Source: Myotis daubentonii
Taxonomy: Eukaryota > Chordata > Mammalia > Chiroptera > Vespertilionidae
Length of the DNA stretch: 64,000 nucleotides
Reading direction: 5' to 3'
NCBI RefSeq assembly: GCF_963259705.1
Contig: NC_081861.1
Span: 67,685,623-67,749,622 of the forward strand
Positions 22,068-34,441 of the stretch are shown here, piece after piece. A program made the position numbers and the translations under genes. Positions within the stretch are counted from its first letter, which is position 1. The number at the start of each line of letters is the position of its first letter. The notes under the pieces were generated by a model. That model was not told the DNA's origin, did not search any database, and saw only the letters and a program-made list of their open reading frames with translations.

Positions 22068-22599
22068 AACACTCTTGAATTTTAAAGATGTAAAGGAAGT
22101 CCTAAAAAAGTTTCCTCCAAATTCCTTACCTATTTTCACACTTTTATTAAGCTATTAATTCAGTAAATATTGTACTTTCTAATATGTATCAGGCACTGCA
22201 TTATTGGGCACATAGTAATGGATAAGCTACATGTGGGTATTTCTAAATATTTTTCTAATTAATATTACATAAGTTGATAGCTTTTAAAAATTATTTTTGG
22301 TACCTAGCACTGAGCCTTGCACTTCACAGAGTCAAATTTTATAAAATAAAATAGGAACTTCTATTCATAAGTTAAACAAGGCTATTGCTAACTTTTTTTC
22401 CTAAATTTATTATGTTTTATTATCATTGTTACTCTAGATTGATAAATGAATTCATGTGTTTTCCTTCTCCAGCTACACTATACAATGGTTCAACATATTA
22501 ATTATTTATTACTCTAAAGTTAATTGAACTCATATTCAATGTAATCTGGCCCCAGAATTTTGGTTTTGGAGGTAGATCTTTGAAAAGCTTTCAAATTTT
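22068..22599. other. Unassigned stretch, possible old L2 trace
   Basis: At 22180-22230 'tgtatcaggcactgc' and 'gcacatagtaatggata' resemble an L2/MIR-type 3' region. Nothing else recognised. Confidence 0.35.
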
Positions 22600-22746
22600 C
22601 TGGGGTGTGGACAGGGTTCAAAAGTAGCTCCATTCTTTAACTTTGTGTCTTGGACAAATAATTTTTAAGCCCTGTCTGTAAAATGCAGAGAATAAAAGTA
22701 ACAAACTGGCAGGGTTCTTTTGAAGATTAAATAAGATCCTGTGTGA
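22600..22746 (+). mobile_element. MIR SINE, left part, split by L1
   Basis: 'ctgtctgtaaaatgcagag' (22672 on) and 'gaagattaaataagat' (22722 on) match the MIR core ('ctgtaaaatggg', 'gaggattaaatgagata'). It continues at 29934 after the L1. The last 14 nt, 'aagatcctgtgtga', are the L1 target duplication. Confidence 0.7.
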
Positions 22747-22782
22747 TCTCTGACTGGCTTATTTCATTCAGTATAATATTCT
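22747..22782 (-). other. Inverted L1 3' snippet at the 5' junction
   Basis: The 36 nt between the target duplication and the L1 5' end read, on the minus strand, 'tgaaataagccagtcagaga' and neighbouring sequence. That matches the end of ORF2 ('gtgaaataagccagtca', 29581-29599) with a few differences. Confidence 0.75.
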
Positions 22783-24781
22783 CGGGAGACGGAAGATGGC
22801 GGCGATATAGGTAGACGCATCCCAGGTCATGTCACCGAGCAAATGGAGTGAGTAGCTGAAACTAGTAACACCCACACTGAATTGGCGAAATTGCTCAGCT
22901 GGTGAGATGGTTTGCAGCCGGGAAGAGCAGAACACCCCTGGAAAGGTAAAAAAAACCAGGGATTTGGGCAGAAAAGTTTGCCAGACCTCTGAGCCCAGAG
23001 AGTCTGAGGGAGACCGCGTGGCAGACAGCCGCGTCCCTTGGGACAGGCACAGCCCCTGACTGGGGGAAAGGAGAACCATGGGATTCCTGGCGCCACCAGG
23101 GGAACTGAGAGCTGGGTTCTGTGATCACGGAGGACTGAGCCTAAAGGGGACAGCCTGAAGAGCTGACCTGACCATGCAGTCCCGGTAAGAGAAGAAGCTT
23201 ACAGAAACCAAGCTTTCCCCGTTTCTGCGGCCAGCGTTTGTTTGTTTGTTTTCACTGAATCCTGTTCATGGGACATTTCGGATACAGACACTCACCTGTG
23301 CTGAAGAGAGGGAGAGTGTGCGGAGGAGTGGAATCTGGGGAGAGACTGGGGAGAGAGGGAGAGCCGGGAGAGGTGGCAGTGAATTGAGTGCTGAGACACC
23401 CCTGAGCCCAGGACTGAGGCAGCCATTCTCTCCGGAGAGTGAGACTCCTCCCCCCAGCCCCCAGGCAAGGAGCACAGACACACCCAGATTCCACCCTGTA
23501 GGAGATCAAGGATTAAAATAACCTGATCAGTCCCTGGGAGTTAACAGGTTCTGGCCTATAGAAGGATTTTCAATCCCAGCAACAACACAGCGCCGGTAAC
23601 TAACTATTACGCAGTCAGCTCTGGGTAGTAAACTTCCACTGGACAGAGAGACCCTATAGCCTCAGAGGCGAACCCCAGAACACTGCCACCCAGAGGCTGA
23701 CCCACAAACTGACTCTTTGCTAAACACAAAATAAGGCAGTCTGGGAAATAAAAGCCGCCTGCTTTAAAATATGGACTGTGGTTTACAACACAGAGGAACA
23801 GTATATCGCAGGGAAACTCAACACTCTCCTGAATACCTGGCAGGTCTAAGGAGAGCCACACTGAAGAATAGAAGAACTGAAGGACCTTCACTACTGCAAT
23901 TTTTTTTCTTCACCTTTTAACTAAGAAACCAATTTTTATTCTTTTTTTTTCTTTTCTTCTTCTTTTTTTTCTTTTCTTTTTTTTCCTTCTTTTTCCATCA
24001 CCTGATTTTACCCTTTTAATTACTACCTTCTTATTTTTAACCAGTATTATTACTGCTACCATTTTACCATTTTTTAAAGTGCCATTTTATTTTCTCTTTA
24101 TTTTATTTTGGGATTAGTGTTCTCATTTCTATTTTCCTCGTTATATTATTGGTTGTTTCTAGTTTGCATTCATCTCCAGGGAGCTGTTGCTGGAATTTGT
24201 TGGGATTAATGGCTGTTCTATAGGAGTATTCTCCTTATATAAAAAGTCTCTTCCCCTCTTCCACTTCATTTTCTCTTTTCGCTCTATTTTTTTTTCTTTG
24301 CTTTTCTCGCTTTTATTTTCCCCCCTCCTTTTTCCCAATTTCATTTTTGCACTGATTTTTTTGGTCCCTACTTTTCTTTTCTTTTTTCTCTTTTATCATT
24401 TTCTCTTCCTTCTTCCTTATCCCCTAATTCTCTTAATTCAGGTGGTCACCTTTATTTGGGGTCATTAATATCGTGAATATATTTGTGTATAGTGCCTGGT
24501 ACGTGGTGCCTTGTTGTGTTGTATTTTGTTCCTTTAAACCAACGCAGCAGATCCAAGCAACAGCAAACTCCTGAGCACCACATCCTCTTCTGAGGAACAG
24601 CAGCTGTACGTGAAACCTCGCCCCACCAGCCAGAAGAGCCACCACAGCTGTGAACAGCACCCACCAGAGGAGCTGCTGCCAACTGAGGAGCAGCTGCTAC
24701 CGCAACCACCCGAAGAACAACCACAGACCAAGGAGTCACTGCCACCCAGGGAGCAGCCACTGAACGACTCAACTTCTAGAT
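22783..24781 (+). promoter_or_regulatory. L1 5'UTR/internal promoter region
   Basis: Starts 'cgggagacggaagatggcgg', which resembles the YY1-bearing starts of L1 promoters (core 'aagatggc' at 22793-22800). It is GC-rich to about 23500 and pyrimidine-rich at 23898-24430. Promoter function follows from family knowledge, not from anything tested here. Confidence 0.7.
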
Positions 24782-25774
24782 ATGTCAGTGAGATCAAACA
24801 TGGGTAGACAAAGAAACCCCCAAAGGAAAGAGAAGGAGGACTCTCCAGAAAAGCAGCTAGGTAATACAGAGGCATGCAACATGACAGATAAAGAATTCAG
24901 AATAAGGGTCCTAGAGTGCATAAACCGGATGGAGGAAAAAATCGACAACCTCTGCAAGAAGCAAGAAGAAACAGATGAAAAAATCGATAACATATGGAAG
25001 AAGCTAGAAGAAACAGATGAAAAAATCGATAACATATGGAAGAAGCTAGAAGAAACAGATGAAAAAATCAACAACTTAAGTAAGACCCAAGAAGAAATGA
25101 ATAGTAATATAGCTGCAATGAAAAACTCCAATGAAAGTATCAACAGTAGACTAGGAGAAGCGGAGGCCCGAATTAGTGAATTAGAAGACAAGGAAGCAAA
25201 ACACACCCAGAATGTACTGCAATTGGAGAAAAAAATTAAAAGACAGGAGGAGAGCCTAAGGGAGCTTTGGGACAACATGAAACGAAACAACATACAAATA
25301 ATAGGAGTACCAGAACAACAGAAGGATGAACAAGGATTAGAAAACCTACTCGAAGAAATAATATCAGAAAACTTCCCTGAGGTGGGGAAGAAAAAAGTCA
25401 CACAAGCCCAGAGAGTCCCAAACAAGGTGAACCCGAAAAGACCCACACCAAGACACATCATAATTACCATGGCAAATGTTCAGGACAAAGAGAGAATCTT
25501 ACAGGCTGCAAGAGAGAGACGGAAAGTTACATACAAGGGATCTCCCATTAGATTGTCAAATGATTTCTCAACAGAAACACATAAGGCCAGAAAAGAATGG
25601 ACTGAAATTTACAGAGTGATACAAAGCAAAGGACTGAATCCAAGAATACTCTATCCAGCAAGGCTATCATTCAAACTTGAAGGGGAAATAAGAAGCTTCA
25701 CAGACAAAAAAAGGCTAAGGGAATTTATCACCACCAAGCCAGCAATGCAAGGAATGCTAAAGGGACTGGTATAA
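24782..25774 (+). CDS. L1 ORF1 protein (RNA-binding chaperone)
   Basis: Open frame of 330 codons. The ATG at 24782 gives MSVRSN before the likelier family start MGRQRNPQRKEKED at 24800. ORF1p forms coiled-coil trimers, coats L1 RNA and acts as a nucleic-acid chaperone. Residues about 35-170 are coiled coil with IxxLxxK heptads. The RRM-like core includes IQIIGVPEQQKDEQG and ENFPEVGKKKVTQAQRV. The C-terminal domain includes RHIIITMANVQDKERIL and ends GMLKGLV before TAA. A 14-residue unit, KIDNIWKKLEETDE, is present twice in tandem and absent from the copy at 9312, so this protein has 28 more coiled-coil residues. The frame has no break and could be translated. Confidence 0.9.
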   Translation: MSVRSNMGRQRNPQRKEKEDSPEKQLGNTEACNMTDKEFRIRVLECINRMEEKIDNLCKKQEETDEKIDNIWKKLEETDEKIDNIWKKLEETDEKINNLSKTQEEMNSNIAAMKNSNESINSRLGEAEARISELEDKEAKHTQNVLQLEKKIKRQEESLRELWDNMKRNNIQIIGVPEQQKDEQGLENLLEEIISENFPEVGKKKVTQAQRVPNKVNPKRPTPRHIIITMANVQDKERILQAARERRKVTYKGSPIRLSNDFSTETHKARKEWTEIYRVIQSKGLNPRILYPARLSFKLEGEIRSFTDKKRLREFITTKPAMQGMLKGLV

Positions 25775-25823
25775 AAATAAGAAATAAAAAGCTCAGAAAG
25801 AAAACAGCCACACAAAAAAAGAA

Positions 25824-28800
25824 ATGGCTACAAACAAGTACCTTTCAATGATAACTTTAAACGTAAACGGACTGAATGCTCCCAACAAAAGACATTGAGT
25901 TGCTGAATGGATAAAAAAACATGACCCATACATCTGCTGTCTACAAGAAACCCACCTCATTAGAAGGGACTCACACAGACTGAAAGTGAAAGGATGGAAA
26001 AATATCTTTCAGGGAAATGGAAAGGAAAAGAAAGCTGGGGTAGCAATACTTATATCGGACAAAATAGACCTCAAAGTGAAGGCCATAAGAAGAGATAAGG
26101 AAGGCCACTTCATAATACTAAAGGGATCAATACAACAAGAAGATATAACCCTGGTAAACATATATGCACCCAATGCAGGAGCACCCAAATTCATAAAAAA
26201 ACTCCTGGAAGATATCAAAGGAGAGATCGACAACAATACAATCATAGTAGGAGACTTTAATACACCACTGACAGCACTGGATAAGCCCTCTAAACAAGCA
26301 ATCAGCAAAGATACAGCAATCCTAAATGACTCACTAGATCAGATGGACTTAATAGACATCTTCAGAACACTTCACCCCAAAGCCAGGGAATATACATTCT
26401 ACTCAAATGCTCATAAGACATATTCAAAAATAGACCATATATTGGGTCACAAGCAAAGTATCCCCAAATTCAAGAAGATTGAAATCATAAAAAGCATCTT
26501 CGCAGACCACGATGGCATAATATTAGAAATAAACTACAATAAAAAGAACCCAAAATACTCAAACACCTGGAAGCTGAATAGCATGCTATTAAATATTGAC
26601 TGGGTTACCAATGAGATCAAAGAAGAAATTAAAAACATCCTGGAAACTAATGACAATGAAAACACAACAATCCAAAACCTACGGGATGCAATGAAAGCAT
26701 TCCTGAGAGGGAAGTTTATAGCTCTACAGGCCTATCTCAAAAAACAAGAAAAAATGGTAGTAAATAAGCTAACTCTACAACTCAAAGAATTAGAAAGGGA
26801 GCAACAAGAAAACCCCAGAGTGAGCAGAAGGAAGGAGATAATAAAGATTAGAGCAGAAATAAACGACATAGAGACCAAAAAAACAATACAGAAAATCAAT
26901 GAAACCAAGAGCTGGTTCTTTGAAAGGATAAACAAGATTGACAAACCTCTAGCCAGACTCACCAAGAAGCAAAGAGAGAGGACCCAAATAAACAAAATCA
27001 GAAACGATAGATGCGAAATAACAACAGACCCCACAGAAATACAAATGATTATTAAAAAATACTATGGACAGCAGTACTCCAACAAATTAGACAACCTGGA
27101 GGAAATGGACAAATTCCTAGAAAAATACAACATTCCAAAACTCAATCAGGAAGAATCTAAAAATCTCAACAGGCCAATAACTATGGAAGAAATTGAAGCA
27201 GTCATCAAAAAGCTTCCATCAAACAAAAGCCCCGGACCAGACGGCTTCACAGGGGAGTTTTACCAAACATTCAAGGAAGAACTAAAACCTATCCTCCTCA
27301 GACTACTACAAAAAAATCAAGAGGAAGGAAAACTTCCAAGCTCATTCTATGAAGCCAGCATCACCCTAATACCAAAACCAGGTAAAGACAACACAATGAA
27401 AGAGAATTAGAGGCCAATATCCCTCATGAACATAGATGCCAAAATCCTCAACAAAATCTTAGCAAATCGGATCCAGCAGTACATCAGAAAGATCATACAC
27501 CATGACCAAGTAGGATTTATCTCAGGGATGCAAGGATGGTACAATATCCGCAAATCAATAAACGTGATACATCACATAAACAAATTGAAAGAAAAAACCC
27601 ACATGGTTATATCAATTGATGCAGAAGAAGCATTTGACAAAATCCAACACCCATTTTTGATAAAAACTCTCAGCAAGCTGGGAGTAGAAGGATCATACCT
27701 CAACATAATAAAAGCCATATATGACAGGCCCACAGCCAAAATCATACTCAATGGACAAAAACTAACACCATTTCCCCTAAGAACAGGAACAAGACAGGGA
27801 TGCCCACTCTCACCACTACTGTTCAACATAGTACTGGAAGTATTAGCCATTGCAATTAGACAAGAAGAAGAAATAAAAGGCATCAAAATTGGAAAAGAGG
27901 AAGTAAAACTGTCCTTATTTGCAGACGACATGATATTATACATACAAAACCCTAGAGACTCCATCAAAAAACTACTAGACTTAATACATGAATTTGGCAA
28001 TGTAGCAGGATACAAAATTAACCCCAAGAAATCTGAGGCATTTCTATACACCAATAGTGAACTTTCAGAAAGAGAGATTATAAAAACAATACCATTTACC
28101 ATTGCTCCAAAAAAATTAAGCTACCTAGGAATAAACTTAACTAAAGAGGTAAAAGACCTCTACTCAGAAAACTACAGGACATTGAAAAAAGATATAGAGG
28201 AAGACATAAACAGATGGAAGAACATACCGTGTTCATGGATTGGTAGAATCAACATTATTAAAATGTCCAAACTACCCAAAGCAATCTATAAATTCAACGC
28301 ACTTCCCATTAAAATACCAATGGCATGCGTCAGAGATCTAGAACGAACTTTCCAAAAATTCATCTGGAATAAAAAAAGACCCCGAATAGCTGCAGCAATC
28401 CTGAAAAAGAACAAAGTAGGTGGGATCTCAATACCAGATATCAAGTTGTATTACAAAGCCACTGTTCTCAAAACTGCCTGGTACTGGCACAAGAATAGGC
28501 ATATAGATCAATGGAATAGAATAGAGAGCCCAGAAATCGGCCCGAACCAATATGCTCAATTAATATTTGACAAAGGAGGCAAGAACATACAATGGAGCCA
28601 AGATAGTCTCTTCAATAAATGGTGTTGGGAAAATTGGACAGATATATGCAAGAAAATGAAACTAGACCACCAACTTACACCATACACAAAAATAAACTCA
28701 AAATGGATAAAGGACTTAAATGTACTACAGGAAACCATAAAAATTCTAGAAGAATCCAAAGGCCACAAAATCTCAGACATATGCAGGAGCAATTTCTTCA

Positions 28801-29644
28801 CTGATACAGCTCCTGGGGCACTTGAAACTAAAGAAGAAATGAACAAATGGGACTACAACAAAATAAAAAGCTTCTGCACAGCAAAAGAAACCATCAACAA
28901 AACAATGAGAAAACCCATGTGTGGGAAAACATATTTGCCAATGTCATATCTGATAAGGGCCTACTCTCAAAAATTTATAAGGAACTCATACAACTTAACA
29001 AAAGGAAGATAAACAATCCAATCAAAAAATGGGCAAAGGACCTAAATAGACACCTTTCAAAAGAGGACATTCAGAAAGCCAAGAGACATATGAAAACATT
29101 CTCAAAGTCACTAATCATCCGAGAGATGCAAATCAAAACAGCAATGAGGTACCATCTCACACCTGTCAGACTGGCTATCATCAACAAATCAACAAACGAC
29201 AAGTGCTGGAGAGGATGTGGATAAAAAGGAACACTTGTGCACTGCTGGTGGGAATGCAGACTGGTGCAGCCGCTATGGAAGACAGTATGGAGTTTCCTTA
29301 AAAAACTGAAAATGGAAATCCCATTTGACCCTGTGATCCCACTTCTAGGAATATATCCCAAGAAACCAGAAACACCAATCAGAAAGGATATATGCACCCC
29401 TATGTTCATAGCAGCACAATTCACCATAGCTAAGATCTGGAAACAGCCTAAGTGCCCATCAGTAGATGAATGGATTAGAAAACTGTGGTACATCTACACG
29501 ATGGAATACTATGCTGCTCTAAAAAGGAAGGAACTCTTACCATTTGCAACGTCATGGATGGAACTGGAGAGCATTATGCTAAGTGAAATAAGCCAGTCAA
29601 TAAAGGAAAAATACCACATGATCTCACTCATTCATGGACAATAG
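25824..29644 (+). pseudogene. L1 ORF2 (endonuclease-reverse transcriptase), four lesions
   Basis: ORF2p nicks target DNA and reverse-transcribes L1 RNA. ATG at 25824 (MATNKYLSMITLNVNG). The endonuclease region shows [23 protein letters not shown] and [10 protein letters not shown]. The RT region shows [54 protein letters not shown] and the catalytic FADDMILY. The C-terminal segment includes the Cys/His-rich CWRGCG...HCWWEC. Lesions: TGA at 25896-25898 (codon 25; CGA in the copy at 10276), TAG at 27408-27410 where an aromatic Tyr codon is expected (KEN*RPISLMN), a one-base deletion near 28915-28920, and TAA at 29222-29224. Full length would be about 1270 codons, normal for the family. Confidence 0.92.
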
Positions 29645-29933
29645 AGACCATTATAAACTTTTGAACAATAATAGATACAGAGGCAGAGCTGCCTCAAACA
29701 GATTGTCAAACTGCAGCGGGAAGGCGGGGAGGGTTGGGGGGAAGGAGGTAGGGGGGTAAGAGATCAACTAAAGGACTTGTATGCATGCATATAAGGATAA
29801 GCAATGGACATAAGACACTGGGGGATAGGGGAGGCTAGGGGGACTGTCTAGGGCGGGGGGATAAAATGGACACATATGTAATACCCTTTGTAATACTTTA
29901 AGCAATAAAAATAAAAAAAATAAAAAATAAAAA

Positions 29934-29995
29934 AAGATCCTGTGTGAAAAACATTTTGCAAGTGTTTGGAAAACAGCAATTTTATTTGTGACTTA
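29934..29995 (+). mobile_element. MIR SINE, right part
   Basis: 'cattttgcaagtgtttgga' (29952 on) continues the MIR begun at 22600 ('cactttgcacagtgcctgg' type sequence) after the L1 insertion. Confidence 0.55.
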
Positions 29996-30071
29996 AATAC
30001 ATTATTGGTATTTGAAGTGTGCTATAAATATTTGAAGGCCATATACATTTTCTGTTTACCAAATATTAGAT

Positions 30072-32003
30072 AGGGAGATTCCATGATGGCTGCAGAGTAC
30101 CTGGAAGTTCGGTCCACTTGTTCCCAGTCCTGTACTAGATTTGCACCTAAATTATAGAGCAATCAACCTGAAAAAGCAGTTGAAGTGTAGCTGATCTAAA
30201 ACAGTATAACCAAGGAGCTTGGAGAAAGACAAAAGAATGCTGGTAGGAAGGGTGAAGACATGGAGAGGGTGAGCTCCTTGGAGTGTAGCAGCTGAAACGC
30301 CAGAAGGTAATCTTGGCTGCAGAGTTCCCACCCTCTGGGAACATGGGGTTTCAGTCCGGGGCAGCAGTCCCCAGTCCATAGCAGTGTAGATGGGAAGAGG
30401 AACCCATGTAACATTGGGCAGTGGGAATCAGGAGGATATTGTTCAACTACGAGACTTGGGCTGACCATCCCAGGGAAGGAGTGTTCCTATCATTGCAACA
30501 ACAGCCTGGGAAGTTAACTACAGTCAGTGACTGCTGGAGTGGTCACATGAACATGATTGCGTCCAGCAGAAGTTTCTGATCAGTGCACCAAGAAGTGACT
30601 TTGAGGGGCCCTCTATTCTCTGGGGGAAATTTGGGCAGAGACTGGTCAGTGACTGGACTGTATGGCTTGGAAAAGAGGATCGATCTTATCTACCTTGCGT
30701 GCATGGGTGATGCCCCTAACCCTATCTGCTGAACTGCTCGGGCTGTCCCATTCTGCACGTCCCATGGCACAGGACAGCAAAGCAGGCCTGGGAATTTTTA
30801 CCTTCTCTGCTTGGTTGGATGGTGCAACGGAGCCAGACATTATGACTGATCAGAGTCATGGCAGACCCCACCACTGGGCTCTGGAGGCCCCACCAACTGG
30901 ACTATTAGGGGCTCTAACTTGCCAAGCTTAGGACAGGTTGCTGAGGACCAGGTAGGAACAGTGAGTGACATTGGATTGCAACAAAGCACCTCATGGGAGG
31001 CTCAGAATGGGCACACCAAAGGGCCATCTTCAGAAAACATTAGAGCAGCATTCAATAAGTTTCACAAATAGCATATCCAAAGAGTGATTACAGGAAGCAG
31101 TAAACTCTGCAAGGGGGAACTCCACATATATTTTTCTTTATTTTTTTAAATATTTCATGGTTTCTTTTCTTCTCTTTTTTATTGTATATTTATTTTTTCT
31201 TTTTCTTCTATTTTTTTCTTCTTTTATAATTCTTTTTATCTCATTTTTCTTTTTTTATTTTTCTTTTATCGTTGTTTTTTGTTTTGTTTTGCCTTGTTTT
31301 TTACATTCAACATCAGTACAACAGTTTGCATGATGTGGTCAGAGTTGAAGCTCATAGTCAGTCAACCTGAGTGGCAAGCCCATCCATGAACAAGACAACA
31401 GAAATCAAGTCCCAATTAGAACAGGATGACCCCCATAACCCACACAAGAGGCATTTTCAGAACATCCAACTTAAGATATCAAGGAGATTGTACCATTGGG
31501 TCCCCCACAGGACACTTAATACAGGAGACCACCGCACCAAGACTGGAATTCATCACAGTTCTATTTGGTATACAGAAACATGACAAAGAGCCAAAATCAT
31601 GAGAGAAATAAACAGTCCCCCCCAAAAAAAAACCCAGGATAAATCTCCAGAAAAAGAACTAAATGAAATGAAGGCAGGCCATTTATCAGAAACACAGTTC
31701 AAAATAATGATTATAACCTGTCTGGAATGGTTCAGTGGTTGAGTGTTGACCTATGAACCAGAAGGTCATGGTTCAATTCCCTGTCAGGGCACATGATCAG
31801 GTTGTGGGCTCAATCCCCAGTGTGGAGTATACAGAAGGCAGGTAATCAATTATTCTCTCTCATCATTGATGTTTCTATATCTCCCTTCCTCTCTGAAATC
31901 AATAAAAAATATTTTTAAAATAATGGTTATAAGCATGTTCAGCAGTATGAAAAAGGACATAGAAAATTAAAAAAAAATAACCAGTTGGAAATGAAGAATA
32001 ATA
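30072..32003 (+). mobile_element. Older L1, 5'UTR and start of ORF1
   Basis: Starts 'gggagattccatgatggctg', in line with other L1 5' ends in this window ('gggagatggaaatatggtgg', 'gggagacggaagatggcgg'). A GC-rich 5'UTR is followed by the T-rich tract 31127-31310 and then ORF1-like sequence ('gaactaaatgaaatgaagg', 31658 on). Most of ORF1 is absent; the next L1 sequence, after the Helitron at 32004-32812, is already the ORF1-ORF2 junction. Confidence 0.75.
31717..31916 (+). mobile_element. Ves-type SINE in L1 ORF1
   Basis: Head 'atggttcagtggttgagtg', B-box-like 'atggttcaattccctgtc', tail 'gaaatcaataaaaaatat'. Flanks 'aaaataatgattataa' (31701-31716) and 'aaaataatggttataa' (31917-31932), one difference. 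Confidence 0.92.
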
Positions 32004-32812
32004 TCTATATATATAATACCCTAATATGCAAATAGACCAAACGGTGGAACAACTGAACAACTGGTCGCTATGATGTGCACTGACCACCAGGGGGCATGCA
32101 TGGAACATGGTGAGTGTCGGCAGCAGGCAGCAGAGCATGGAACATGGTGGGCGTCGGCCATGGCAAGATGGTAGATCAGGTGAGTGGGGATGCCAGAACA
32201 AGGCGGAGCACCAGTCGCTGTCATCGGGGCAAACCTCTGGTTGTTACTGAAAATTCTTTGCTCCTGTGCACTGTGGTCCTACCCAGCACTTGTACCTACT
32301 GCTGGCACTGGCACTGTTCACACCTGCTGCTGACACTGGAGCTGCCGCACCCAGTATTGGTCCTGATCACTTGGCACTGTCAGCGGGTGCGAGTGGTGGC
32401 TGCTGGCCCTGATTACCCCTGAGGACTTCTCTACCTCCTCCTGCTCCTGAGGGGTGATAGGGACAGCAGCCTCCACTTGCATCCGGAGCTGGTGCTGGAG
32501 CTGCCACTCACATGCACTGCTGGTGCCAGCCCCACTTGCACCCACAGCCAGCACCAGAGCCACTGCTTGCACCTGCTACCGGCTCCCCACGCTGGTCCTA
32601 ATCACTCAGTTCCATCAGCAGGTGCAAGTGGAGCTGGCGCTGTCAGCACGTGGCAGCAGCAAAGCGGGGTCGCTGACAGGGGACCGGGGACCTTGGTGGG
32701 AGGGGCCAGGTGGGGGCATGGAGGATGGGCTGAGACTCTCCCCTGTGCCCACCGCAGCCTCGTGGCCCACAGTTCCTTTCAAGGTGCACGAATTCGTGCA
32801 CTGGGCCCCTAG
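32004..32812 (+). mobile_element. Non-autonomous HeliBat Helitron in L1
   Basis: 5' TCTATATATATAATACCC preceded by A at 32003, then 'taatatgcaaatagacc'. 3' hairpin 'gtgcacgaattcgtgcac', then GGGCCCCTAG with T at 32813. The interior is GC-rich with loose repeats ('gctggcactggcact', 'catggaacatggt'). No coding frame recognised. Confidence 0.9.
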
Positions 32813-34441
32813 TAAAAGTATAAGGGGGAAAATGGCCATAAATAAGTATCTATCAGCAATAGCCTTAAATGTAACTGGATTAAGTGCTCCAATCCAAAGG
32901 CATAGTGTACCTGAATGGTCAAGAAAACATGATCTGTATGTATGTATATGAGATAGACCCACCTCAGAGCATAGGATTCACACAGGCTGAAAGTGAAGGG
33001 ATAGAAAAAATATTCCAGGCAAATGGAAAAAAAAAAAAAAAAAGCTTGGGTAGCAATACTTATAGCTGACAGACAAAATAGACTTCAAAACAAGGGCCAT
33101 AGCAAGAGACAAAGAAGAACACTACATAATACTAAATGGATCAATCCAACAAGAGGACATGATACTGGTAAACATATATGCACCCAATATAGGAGGACCT
33201 AAATATATTTTTAAAGAGTTTGGTGGACCTTAAGGGAGAAATTGCCAGTAATATACTCACAGTAGAGGACTTTAATACCTTACTGACATCATTGGATATT
33301 TCTTCCAGACAAAAAACTAACAAGGAAACAGCAACCCTAAATGACATACTAGATCAGATGTATTTAATTGCTTTTAAACAACATTTCATCCCAAAGCAGC
33401 AGAATATACATTCTTCTCAAGTGCACATGGAATATTCTCAAATATAGAACAAAAGTTAGGACATAAAATAAGTCTTAAGATTCAAGAAGACTGAATTCAT
33501 ATCAAGCATCTTCTCATAACAATGGCAAGAAACTAGAAATCTACTATAATAATAAAAAAATAAAAGCATTAAACATGTGGAAGATACGTAGAATGTTATT
33601 AATTAATGAATGGATTACCAATGAGATCAAATAAAAATTTTTAAAAAATTACCTGGAAACAAATGAAATTTAACACACATAACTCAAAATCTATGGGACA
33701 TGGCAAAAGCAGTTCTGAGAAGGAAGTTCATAGCACTATAGGTCTACCTCAAAAAACAAGAAAAATCTCAAATAAACATTCTAACCCTAAAAACAAAAAA
33801 CCTGAAAACTAGACAAGGAACAATAAGAGAAGCCCAGAGAAAGTAGAAGTAAATAAATAATAAAGATCAGAGTGGAAATAAATGACATAGAGACTAAAAA
33901 AAAAACAAACAAGAAAAAAGATCAATGAAACCAAGAGCTGGTTCTTTGAAAAGATAAACGCAATTGATGAACCTTTAGCCAGACTTATCATTAAACAAAG
34001 AGAGAGAAACTAAATAAATAAAATCATGAATGAAAGAGTTGAAGTAACAACTAACAACACAGAAATACAAAGGATTGTAAAAAAGTACTATGAACAACTA
34101 TATGTCAACACGTTGGACAATCTGGGTTAAATGGACGAATTACTAGAAACATAAAATCTTCTAAAACATAATCAGGAAATATCAAAAATTTTGAGGGAAA
34201 GGAAGACTTCTAAGGTCTTTTTAAGAGGCGAGCATCATCCTAATTCCAAAATCAAATAATGACACTACAAAGAAAGAAAATTATAGGCCAATATCCCTGA
34301 TGAACAAAGATGCTAAAATCCTCAACAAAATATTAGCAAGTCAGATCCAGCAATACATTAAAAAGGTCATGCACAATGTCCAAATGGGATTTATTCTGGG
34401 GATGTAAGATTGGTACAATATTCACAAATCAATGAGATATA
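32813..34441 (+). mobile_element. Older L1, ORF2 segment up to the large Helitron
   Basis: ORF2 begins near 32831 ('atggccataaataagtatc') and covers the endonuclease and the region before the RT, with many frameshifts and stops. It ends at 'aatgagatata' where the Helitron at 34442 begins. The next base of the L1 is found at 39721. Confidence 0.88.

Larger units (their letters stand above)
22747..29933 (+). mobile_element. Full-length young L1
   Basis: Flanked by an exact 14-bp duplication 'aagatcctgtgtga' (22733-22746 and 29934-29947). In order: a 36-nt inverted L1 3' snippet, the 5'UTR (22783-24781), ORF1, ORF2, a G-rich 3'UTR (29645-29900) and an AATAAA-containing A-rich tail. It is the least decayed L1 here. 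ORF1 is open, but ORF2 has two early or middle stops, one frameshift and one late stop, so it cannot move by itself. Confidence 0.95.
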
